In this document: piece after piece, positions 7,131 through 13,423 of the stretch
Position numbering within the stretch: the stretch's first letter is position 1
How the letters are laid out: the number at the start of each line of letters is the position of its first letter
Origin: Planctomycetaceae bacterium
Lineage (GTDB): Bacteria > Planctomycetota > Planctomycetia > Pirellulales > Thermoguttaceae
Reading direction: 5' to 3'
DNA length: 18,020 nt
Assembly: GCA_031267635.1 (NCBI GenBank)
Contig: JAIRYX010000289.1
Span: forward strand, 1 to 18,020
Program-made: the position numbers and the translations under genes
The notes under the pieces: generated by a model
Database searches by the model: none
The model's input: the letters and a program-made list of their open reading frames with translations, nothing else
Told to the model about the DNA's origin: nothing

Positions 7131-8462
7131 CTACGGTTGGAGCGACGAGGCGACATCCTGACGATACGCGACTGCGGCAGGTAAATAGCCGACAATGGAC
7201 GCAAGGACAACCAAACCGGGAATCAATAAAATTTCCGCCCATTGAAAATCCCACGCATAAATCACAATGCCGGAATACGCGCCGACCCAAGGTCCGAGCG
7301 TTTGCAACAAAAGGTGTCCAATCAACACGCCGAATATCCCGCCGCCGAGTGAAAGAAGCACCGATTCGAGAATAATAATCAACATCACCGTGATTCGTCG
7401 CGCGCCGAGCGCACGCATAATCGCGATCTCTTGACGGCGTTCATTCATCGTATTGTAAATGCTGACCATCATACCGATTCCGGCGACAATCACCACCAAT
7501 ACCGCCAGCACCACTAAAATCACTTGAACGTTGCCGACAACGTTTTCGAGAAACGCCGAAATTTCCCGCACCGGAGAAATCGCCTGAACGTCGGGATGCT
7601 TGTTAATCAGATCGGGCAACGCCATCGCACCGATTTCAATGCGGCTTTTCTCCATTTGTTTCGCGTCCATATCGCCGGATTGATTGATGATATTCGCCGC
7701 GTCCAATTTCGGAGCGTCGCTTCGCCGTTTCGTCATGACGAGAATCGCCGAGTAATCTTGAGAATGCTCCTCTTCTTCTTCGTGATCTTCATGTTCCTCC
7801 GCATTGTCCGCGTTTTCACTCGGCGTTTCGTGCATATCGTAAAAGCCGTTAATGTTGATGAAAATCACGTTATCATTGGGCGTTCCAGTCGGATTAAGAA
7901 TACCGACAACCGTAAACGGCTCGTGATCGTCAGCCGTCCCATTGGGATTATCGGCAACGCGAAATTCTTCTTTCAACTGCAATCCGGTTTCCACCGCCGC
8001 CTTCGAGCCGACAACTGCCGTAAACGTATCTGTTTCCTTGAAGTTCTCGCCTTCCGAAAAACTATACCGTTTGCCGTCCATGTATTCTAATTTTGCGAAG
8101 AAATCCGGCGTCGTTCCGACAATCGGACTCATCTTATAAAAATGCCCGATAGTTACGGGAATTGCGGTCTCGACATACTGATCGTACTCGCTGTACATCA
8201 TATCGAGATACTTTCGCGGAATCGTGCCGACCGTAGCACGATTATAAAACACCGTGCTCCACACAACATCGAGCGAGTTTCCTTTAGGACCGATAATCAG
8301 GTCGTAACCTTGCGCTCCGCGATTGAACGATGCGCGAATGACCCCAATAATCACAACAACCAGCACAACCATCGCTACGCCTAACGACAAGGACAATGCC
8401 GTCAACGCCGACGAAAGCGACCGATGCTGAATACTTCGATAAGCTATTTTCCAAAGTGACAT
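7131..8462 (-). CDS. FtsX/MacB-type ABC transporter permease with His/Glu-rich loop (ZrgB-like)
   Basis: 443 residues with the standard FtsX layout: helix 1 at about 24-44, a large outer domain at 45-310, then helices at about 311-334, 358-388 and 408-432. The cytoplasmic coupling motif ERRQEIAIMRALGARR is at 341-356. The outer domain has a striking His/Glu-rich stretch at 211-234 (EEHEDHEEEEEHSQD), uncommon in lipoprotein or peptide exporters of this family and suggestive of metal sensing or binding. Its ATPase partner is encoded at 9035-9730. With the DUF3299 gene and the flanking His-rich genes this resembles the Vibrio Zrg zinc system as I remember it. Direction of transport and metal identity are inferences. 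Confidence 0.92.
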   Translation of the reverse strand: MSLWKIAYRSIQHRSLSSALTALSLSLGVAMVVLVVVIIGVIRASFNRGAQGYDLIIGPKGNSLDVVWSTVFYNRATVGTIPRKYLDMMYSEYDQYVETAIPVTIGHFYKMSPIVGTTPDFFAKLEYMDGKRYSFSEGENFKETDTFTAVVGSKAAVETGLQLKEEFRVADNPNGTADDHEPFTVVGILNPTGTPNDNVIFININGFYDMHETPSENADNAEEHEDHEEEEEHSQDYSAILVMTKRRSDAPKLDAANIINQSGDMDAKQMEKSRIEIGAMALPDLINKHPDVQAISPVREISAFLENVVGNVQVILVVLAVLVVIVAGIGMMVSIYNTMNERRQEIAIMRALGARRITVMLIIILESVLLSLGGGIFGVLIGHLLLQTLGPWVGAYSGIVIYAWDFQWAEILLIPGLVVLASIVGYLPAAVAYRQDVASSLQP

Positions 8463-8558
8463 GATAGTTAAGTAAAGTTAAAAGGTGAAAGGTAAATTGA
8501 AATTGTTTTATATTGTTGATTGATTATCTTCCGAAGATTCGGAAATATCAGGCGTTTT

Positions 8559-8840
8559 TCATTTTTTTGTTGAAACTTTGGATAGTAAATATCCCAAAAC
8601 ACCGCCAATAAGACCTACCAAAATTCTTGCAAAGTGGGGTGAAAACTGTTTGTAAAAATCGTCAAGAATTAAAAGCAAACCTATCCCCATACCGACAACG
8701 ATTGAGGTGAAAAATCCTGATTGGTCATTATGCTCTTTTGTAAAGTGCCTTGTTATCATATATCCGCAAAAGACTGATAACGCAAAACATAATCCGTCCA
8801 AATATGCATAAGGATTCCCCGCAAATAATATTGAATTCAT
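8559..8840 (-). CDS. Small three-helix membrane protein, unknown
   Basis: 93 residues with hydrophobic segments at about 12-30, 42-60 and 69-86 and a basic tail (SKVSTKK). I recognise no family. AAGGAA lies 8 nt before the ATG, which supports a real gene. It lies in the same direction between the ATPase and permease genes, which usually adjoin. It may therefore be a small accessory subunit or an inserted gene. It carries two short charged loops and no His or Cys cluster. Confidence 0.65.
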   Translation of the reverse strand: MNSILFAGNPYAYLDGLCFALSVFCGYMITRHFTKEHNDQSGFFTSIVVGMGIGLLLILDDFYKQFSPHFARILVGLIGGVLGYLLSKVSTKK

Positions 8841-8920
8841 TTTTATTTCCTTAAAATAAATTGGTTTAATTAAAAATCAGGCGTTGCATAATTCGGAATC
8901 TGACTAATGGACGTTAGGGA

Positions 8921-8994
8921 CACAAAAGACTTTGGGGACAGGTGAACGAATGAACACTGTCCTAAAAATTGAATTTTCAAATGTGAGGAGCATG
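8921..8994 (+). repeat. Dispersed repeat, copy 2, with internal hairpin
   Basis: It matches the ends of the repeat at 5109-5225. Its centre forms a hairpin, GGACAG(G)TG at 8936-8944 with CACTGTCC at 8955-8962 around a 10-nt loop; the other copy has no clear equivalent. It lies inside the transporter operon, between the ATPase stop and the small membrane gene. It could therefore alter expression of the downstream genes (inference). Confidence 0.45.
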
Positions 8995-9034
8995 TAATAG
9001 TTTCCAATAAAGGGTTAATGTAAAATTTTTTTTC

Positions 9035-9730
9035 TCACGTTGAGGTTGTAACGGCATGTTGTTTTCGCTGAACGACAAGATTGACTTCGGAAAGCCGATC
9101 AACTCGTTGAAACTGATTCGCCACGTCCGGCGAGTGAGTGACAAGAATTAACGCAACGCCTTCTTCTTCGCACGTTTGCCGTAACATGTCAATGACTTGT
9201 TGCTGATTACCGACGTCCACATTTGCGGTCGGCTCGTCCGCCAAGACAAGTTTCGGCTTGTTGGCTAACGCCCGTGCGACGGAAACACGCTGCTGTTCGC
9301 CGACGGAAAGCTGTCCGGGTTTATGATTGAGGCGGTGTTTCAGCCCGACACGTTCCAGCAACAACTTTGCCCGATGTTTATCGTTGCGGTCGCCGGCAAA
9401 TGTCATCCCAAGCAAAACGTTTTCATACGCCGTAAAACCGGGCAACAGATTAAATGTCTGAAAAACATATCCGATTCTTCGCGCGCGGAATTGATCCCGT
9501 TCCGCCTCGTTGAGAAGCGGCGTATCCCATCCGTCAATCAGGACGTGTCCTGCTGTCGGACGCAAAATTCCGGCGATAATGTGCAACATCGTCGTTTTAC
9601 CGCAACCGCTCGCGCCGACAACAACGACTTGTTCTCCCGCGTCAACATTCCAACCTGGAATATCCAATATCGGCAGTTCGCCGCCGTCCGGTTCCGTGTA
9701 AGATTTTTTCAAATTTTTGAGTTCAAGCAT
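9035..9730 (-). CDS. ABC transporter ATP-binding protein, LolD/MacB-like (ZrgC-like)
   Basis: 231 residues, full length for the family. Walker A is GASGCGKTT (39-47), Q-loop VFQTFN (89-94), signature LSVGEQQRVSVARAL (141-155), Walker B LVLADEP (161-167), D-loop ANVD and H-loop THS near 199. The signature has Val where LSGGE is usual, an unusual but tolerated change. It binds and hydrolyses ATP on the cytoplasmic face and powers the FtsX-type permease encoded at 7131-8462. The two genes are separated by a small membrane protein gene and a dispersed repeat, where direct adjacency is normal. The start is ATG at 9730, with a weak ribosome site. Confidence 0.95.
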   Translation of the reverse strand: MLELKNLKKSYTEPDGGELPILDIPGWNVDAGEQVVVVGASGCGKTTMLHIIAGILRPTAGHVLIDGWDTPLLNEAERDQFRARRIGYVFQTFNLLPGFTAYENVLLGMTFAGDRNDKHRAKLLLERVGLKHRLNHKPGQLSVGEQQRVSVARALANKPKLVLADEPTANVDVGNQQQVIDMLRQTCEEEGVALILVTHSPDVANQFQRVDRLSEVNLVVQRKQHAVTTST

Positions 9731-9772
9731 GATGATAAACGGAATTTAAAAACATTGTTTTCAAAAAATAAA

Positions 9773-9790
9773 TAGTATTTTCCAATACTA
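9773..9790. promoter_or_regulatory. Perfect palindrome TAGTATT-TTCC-AATACTA, possible operator
   Basis: A 7-bp perfect inverted repeat with a 4-nt spacer lies 43 bp upstream of the ATPase ATG, in the 150-bp gap after the DUF3299 gene. Its size and place suit a repressor site, for example a metal regulator, but the sequence does not match a Zur or Fur consensus I know. It may be only a weak hairpin. Confidence 0.3.
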
Positions 9791-9880
9791 AAACTATAAA
9801 GAGACTTCTAACAACGAACCCTTGAGTTCACGAGATTTATAAGTCAAAAAATTATAATCATTTGATGATAAAATCTTTTG

Positions 9881-10564
9881 TCATCGAAACACGTCCGCTT
9901 CAATATGATACGGCATTTCTCCATGAGTAAAATTTTCATTGACAAAAAGCGTCCCGCCGACATGAACGGCGGCGGTGCGGTAATTCACCTTTTGACCGTT
10001 GACAATCGAAACGTCGATCATGTCCGCCGGATTTTGAAACGGTGAACAAAACTTACAATGCGCCACCGTGCGAACCAGGACAAAATGAACAAGTCCGCTT
10101 CGCATCCGGTCTTGATACATGTATCCTTTGAGGAATACTTTTTTGTTTTGGCGACCAAGTTCAGCGATTTTATTCTGTATTTTTCCGTCTTTGGTCAATT
10201 TCATTTCCGCAAAATCAACGACTGTATAGCCGCGAGGCACGGAAAAAAAATAGTTCCAGAGCGTATAGCCGGTTCCGCCGAAAGCCGTAGCGATTGAAAT
10301 GCTGATTCCCGCAATGGCAAGATAAAATCCGCCGACTTCTTTGGGAGAATCAAGATGTCGATACAACGCCCAAAGTCCGATCAGCAAGCCGATAATCGGT
10401 ATCACAATGGCTTGCAGCGTAAAAAACACCGCCACGCCAATCAAACCAAGTAAAATCGAAACTAATGCAGCGCCGTTGATTTCGAGATAACGCCGCAATC
10501 CGGCACGAGTCCGCAACCCTCGGTAGCCAACGCCGGTTAATGTCCTATCAAAATCTTTTGACAT
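9881..10564 (-). CDS. DUF3299 protein with N-terminal membrane helices (ZrgD-like)
   Basis: 227 residues from ATG at 10564. A possible earlier TTG at 10579 has no better ribosome site, whereas GAAGAG precedes the ATG. Hydrophobic segments lie at about 32-50, 52-68 and 79-104. The C-terminal half (about 115-215) looks like DUF3299: FAEMKL near 118, KKVFLKGYMY at 141-150, HFVLVRTVAHCKFCSP at 160-175, IDVSIVNG, then AAVHVGGTLFV. The CxxC at 170-173 could bind metal. DUF3299 genes accompany FtsX-type ABC transporters in proteobacteria (from memory, Vibrio zrg genes), which fits the neighbours. The N-terminal multi-helix module is an addition to the usual short lipoprotein or signal form. Confidence 0.78.
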   Translation of the reverse strand: MSKDFDRTLTGVGYRGLRTRAGLRRYLEINGAALVSILLGLIGVAVFFTLQAIVIPIIGLLIGLWALYRHLDSPKEVGGFYLAIAGISISIATAFGGTGYTLWNYFFSVPRGYTVVDFAEMKLTKDGKIQNKIAELGRQNKKVFLKGYMYQDRMRSGLVHFVLVRTVAHCKFCSPFQNPADMIDVSIVNGQKVNYRTAAVHVGGTLFVNENFTHGEMPYHIEADVFR

Positions 10565-10644
10565 AGTAATACTCTTCAAAAAACGTTAAATATAGAGAGA
10601 TCATTTTTTAAGACGAATCTGTAGGACAAGCGTAAATTGGCGCA

Positions 10645-11087
10645 GAGATACTCCTACGCAAATACAAAACAAATTTCCGCTTGAATTTGAAAAAGAATCA
10701 AATCAGGAAAGAGAAGGCGGACCTCGTAAAAACAGACCTGCAATGCCATCAAAAACAGACAAACGATTTTCTGAAAACGCTTGATGTTCCGACAACGCCG
10801 TTTCGTTCAAGATGGCGTCAAGAACGAAAAACGTATTTTGCAACGATTGATAAAACGAACAAACCGAACAATGTTCGCTGTCGTGCGTTTCGGAAGAAGA
10901 TAGCAAATGATCCGCATGCGAATCAAGAGAATTTTGCCGGACTTCAGAATGAGAATGATAATCGGAATGTCCCCAAAGATGCAAACCTTGACCGCAAACC
11001 GCCCAAAAGATAAATTGGAGCAGTAAAAGCTGACAAACACGATGTTGTTGAAAATATTTGCGTGTCATGGTTTCATAACGATATTTT
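10645..11087. repeat. Direct repeat of the His-rich gene and flanks, copy 2 (partner at 6655-7119)
   Basis: This is the partner of the repeat at the far end of the operon. It shares the downstream hairpin remnant (GCGCAGAGATACTCCTACGC), ACGCAAATA, GAAAAAGAATCAA and GGCGGACCTCG, the whole gene, and ATCGTTATGAAACC before the ATG. The copies have diverged noticeably, so the duplication is not recent. Confidence 0.65.
10703..11068 (-). CDS. Small exported His-rich CxxC protein, copy 1 (first gene of the operon)
   Basis: 121 residues. A hydrophobic N-terminus at about 11-27 is followed by HLWGHSDYHSHS, DSHADH and THDSEHCSVCSF at 61-72, and the conserved end LSVFDGIAGLFLRGPP. It is a clear paralogue of the protein at 6721-7101 (near-identical for the first 31 residues, the HDSEHC region and the C-terminus; the His-rich middle is variable). 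It is likely a membrane-anchored or periplasmic metal-binding protein feeding or guarding the ABC transporter, the place that His-rich ZrgA holds in Vibrio (inference). It is the first gene of the minus-strand operon and faces the divergent esterase gene across 177 bp. Confidence 0.8.
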   Translation of the reverse strand: MTRKYFQQHRVCQLLLLQFIFWAVCGQGLHLWGHSDYHSHSEVRQNSLDSHADHLLSSSETHDSEHCSVCSFYQSLQNTFFVLDAILNETALSEHQAFSENRLSVFDGIAGLFLRGPPSLS

Positions 11088-11164
11088 TACACTCTTTCAT
11101 TATTCTACATGCCGCCACATTTCATGTCAAGAGCGTTTTTGAAAAATTATCTTTCGAGAGAATC

Positions 11165-11193
11165 TGGAGATTTCTCAAATAATTCGTTATAAT
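11165..11193 (+). promoter_or_regulatory. Possible promoter of the esterase gene
   Basis: A perfect -10 TATAAT at 11188-11193 lies 17 bp after a partial -35 TGGAGA (11165-11170, 4 of 6). It is 53 bp before the esterase ATG, in the divergent gap. The -10 is good; the -35 is weak. Confidence 0.4.
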
Positions 11194-11245
11194 CTATATC
11201 TCGTTTTTTCCACAACTTTAACCTTTTAAAAAATAAAGGAACAAC

Positions 11246-12205
11246 ATGACGCAACGATTTTTGACCGTATCTCTTTTGGCGTTATTGACTGTAACGCTGA
11301 CTTCAACAACACTCCGCGACGCCTTTTCACAAAAGCCGTCGCCGTCGAAACCGTATCTGAAATTGAGCAAACCGATAGCACAAATCAATCTTTGGAACGG
11401 AACCGCGCCCGGTGAAAAAGGGAACATCCCCGCCGAAGTTTCAACGCCGCCCGCTAACGCAAATGATGTGCTGCGGATTTCCAATGTGAGCGAGCCGACA
11501 CTGACTGTTTATGCGCCGCCGGAAGAAAAAGCAACCGGCGCGTGCGTCATGGTTTGTCCCGGCGGCGGGTACGGCATCTTGGCGTATGAACATGAAGGAA
11601 CGGAAGTCGCGCAGTATTTCAATTCAATCGGCGTAACGGCGGCGGTTCTGAAATACCGCGTGCCAAGACGCGAGGGATTGCCGAAACATCTTCCGGCGTT
11701 TCAGGACGCGCAGCGAGGAATCCGTTTGATTCGTTCTCACGCGAAGGAATGGAATGTTGATCCCAATCGAATCGGCGTATTGGGGTTTTCGGCAGGCGGA
11801 CATCTTACGATGATGACTGCGACGCATTTTGATGAAAAAGTTTACGATCCCATTGATGCGGCGGACGAATTGAGCGCGCGTCCTGATTTTGTTATGCCGA
11901 TTTATCCGGCGTACATGATGGACGACGAAAAAGAATTTAATGCCGATGTGAAAATTTCCAAAGAAATGACAATCCGAAAAGATATGCCGCCGGTTTTCAT
12001 TTCGGTTGCGAACGACGACGTAAACCGCGCCGCCGCCAGCGCACGGGTTTATATTGCGATGAAAGAAGTCGGCGTGCCGTGCGAACTGCACGTTTTTGTC
12101 AAAGGCGGACACGGCTACGGACTTCGCAGCGGACGTGCCGCCGATTGGGACACGTTGCTCACCGGCTGGCTGAAAGATATGGGAATGTTGGAAAGCAAAA
12201 AATGA
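11246..12205 (+). CDS. Secreted alpha/beta-hydrolase esterase (BD-FAE / acetyl-xylan-esterase type)
   Basis: 319 residues. A signal peptide (about 1-29, hydrophobic LTVSLLALLTVTLTS) precedes the hydrolase fold. The oxyanion-side motif is CPGGGYG at 104-110 and the nucleophile elbow is GFSAGGH at 180-186 with Ser182. The acid is Asp257 or Asp258 (VANDD) and the base His289 (GGHGYGL). This set is typical of the small planctomycete esterases that remove acetyl or feruloyl groups from plant polysaccharides outside the cytoplasm; the real substrate is not shown. AAAGGAAC precedes the ATG by about 8 nt. It is the only plus-strand gene and stands alone, with the 21-bp minisatellite starting 111 bp after its stop. 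Confidence 0.92.
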   Translation: MTQRFLTVSLLALLTVTLTSTTLRDAFSQKPSPSKPYLKLSKPIAQINLWNGTAPGEKGNIPAEVSTPPANANDVLRISNVSEPTLTVYAPPEEKATGACVMVCPGGGYGILAYEHEGTEVAQYFNSIGVTAAVLKYRVPRREGLPKHLPAFQDAQRGIRLIRSHAKEWNVDPNRIGVLGFSAGGHLTMMTATHFDEKVYDPIDAADELSARPDFVMPIYPAYMMDDEKEFNADVKISKEMTIRKDMPPVFISVANDDVNRAAASARVYIAMKEVGVPCELHVFVKGGHGYGLRSGRAADWDTLLTGWLKDMGMLESKK

Positions 12206-12316
12206 AAACGCAAGGTACAGCAGGACTTTCCAAATCTTCTTTTGGTTCAAAGACGTTTCCTGTTTCAATTTCCGCAACTCGAAACTGCTGAGACATATCG
12301 GACATGTCCCGACAGA

Positions 12317-12757
12317 TCCGGGACTTATCCGAACGGCTCTGGGACTTATCCGAACGGCTCTGGGACTTATCCGAACGGCTTTGGGACTTATCCCAACGGC
12401 TCTGGGACTTATCCCAACGGCTCTGGGACTTGTCCCAACAGCTCTGGGACTTGTCCCAACAGCTCTGGGACTTATCCCAACGGCTCCGGGACTTGTCCCA
12501 ACGGCTCCGGGACTTATCCCAACAGCTCTGGGACTTATCCCAACGGCTCTGGGACTTATCCCAACGGCTTTGGGACTTATCCCAACGGCTCTGGGACTTG
12601 TCCCAACGGCTCTGGGACTTATCCCAACGGCTCTGGGGTGTACCACGGCGGCTCTGGGGTGTACCACGACGGCTCCGGGGTACACCACGGCGGCTCTGGG
12701 GTGTACCACGGCGGCTCTGGGGTACACCACGGCGGCTCTGCGGTACACCACGACGGC
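12317..12757. repeat. Minisatellite: 21 tandem units of 21 bp
   Basis: Fifteen units follow the consensus GGGACTTATCCCAACGGCTCT, then six follow a second type with GGGGTGTACCACGGCGGCTCT. Most units of the first type contain the inverted repeat GGGA-4 nt-TCCC. Because 21 is a multiple of 3 and the unit has no stop, several frames on both strands stay open. One plus frame (ATG 12304 to 12810) would give a heptad repeat LWDLSQR with hydrophobics at positions 1 and 4. Another (12242-12769) gives SGTYPNG units. Neither has a convincing ribosome site, so I call it a repeat and leave coding open. Confidence 0.85.
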
Positions 12758-12819
12758 TCCGGCTCATGAGCCAACGGCTCTGGAGCGTGTCTCTAAACCA
12801 TTATCCATAAACAATTTAG

Positions 12820-13402
12820 ACAACGATTCAATCGCCGAAGCCAAATAAATCCGCATCGGGCAACTGTAGAATGACTCGAACGGCTTGACCATGGCGACTC
12901 TTATTTACCAAGTTTCCCTTCGCAGCCAACAACGCTTCCGAACTCGCTCTTATGTCTTTATTTTTTAGATCACGGACGTCCTCAACACTAAACGCAAAAT
13001 AAGGGAAGAGGGATGCAGATCGAGGCCGTTGTTGGCTACGAAGGGAATTGTAACTATTCAGTCGGTTTTAAGCATTGTTACTATGAAACGAGCAACTGTT
13101 TGTGTTGCAAACCTCATTTTCACCTCATTTTCTTAACACAACAACCTCAGTAGCCCAATGAATCCTCTCCAAAACCAACCTCATTACCTCATTCAAAAAG
13201 AAATAATGAGGTAATGAGGTTGATTTTTAGGAAACCGTCTTGCTACTGAGGTTGTTTTGTTAAGAAAACGAGGTGAAAATGAGGTTGAACAATACGAAAT
13301 ACTCATTCCTCCTATCGAAATGATTCCAAATGACTTACATTCTACTGAATAGTTACAGGGAATTTTATCAAGCAGATCGACAATAGTCATATTTTTCGGC
13401 GT
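12820..13402. mobile_element. Element C: diverged relative of element A, split by element B
   Basis: The left end (ACAACGATTCAA, 12820-12831) matches the element A end at 8 of 12. CCAAATAAATCCGCA and GGCAACTGTA follow in the same order as in A. Inner arms TTCCCTTCGCAGCCAACAAC (12914-12933) and GTTGTTGGCTACGAAGGGAA (13028-13047) form an inverted repeat with one mismatch. The A-like sequence stops at 13049, where element B begins. It resumes at 13365 (TTATCAAG, then CAATAGTCATATTTTTCGG, compared with CAATAATAATATTTTCCGG in A). The right end is unclear. It lies just after the stop of the DUF2339 gene. No protein is encoded. Confidence 0.65.
13050..13356. mobile_element. Element B: 307-bp foldback MITE with 12-bp TIRs and 8-bp target duplication
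   Basis: Perfect inverted ends GTAACTATTCAG (13050-13061) and CTGAATAGTTAC (13345-13356) are flanked by perfect direct repeats AGGGAATT (13042-13049 and 13357-13364). The interior is one long hairpin: a 46-bp stem (13108-13153 with 13242-13287, about three mismatches) and an inner perfect 18-bp stem (13176-13193 with 13205-13222) around an 11-nt loop. CCTCATT is repeated many times in the arms. There is no transposase, so it would need one supplied in trans. Its ends match those of element A. Confidence 0.85.
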
Positions 13403-13423
13403 CATTGGCTTCGGAAACAACAA

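Noticed and set aside
6721..7290. A longer version of the small His-rich gene, starting inside the permease gene.
   Set aside because: The paralogue at 10703-11068 aligns from the internal ATG at 7101; the extra N-terminus is permease sequence in another frame.
7524..8384. Several plus-strand open frames opposite the permease, and similar ones opposite the DUF2339 gene.
   Set aside because: They are shadows of strongly supported minus-strand genes, with no motifs of their own.
11624..12751. Long minus-strand open frame (375 codons) opposite the esterase and minisatellite, and the shorter one at 12159-12767.
   Set aside because: The repeated part is open because the 21-bp unit has no stop in that frame, and the rest is the complement of a well-supported esterase. 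There is no ribosome site and no family motif.
12317..12757. A CRISPR array was considered because of regular repeats.
   Set aside because: The units are contiguous, with no unique spacers and no cas genes.
12242..12848. Three overlapping plus-strand frames through the minisatellite.
   Set aside because: All are by-products of a stop-free 21-bp unit. The heptad frame from 12304 is worth a test (see findings), but no start signal supports annotating it.
13193..13423. Open frame of 76 codons on the minus strand between the DUF2339 stop and element B.
   Set aside because: It crosses the junction of elements C and B, starts from TTG without a ribosome site, and its content follows the inverted repeats.
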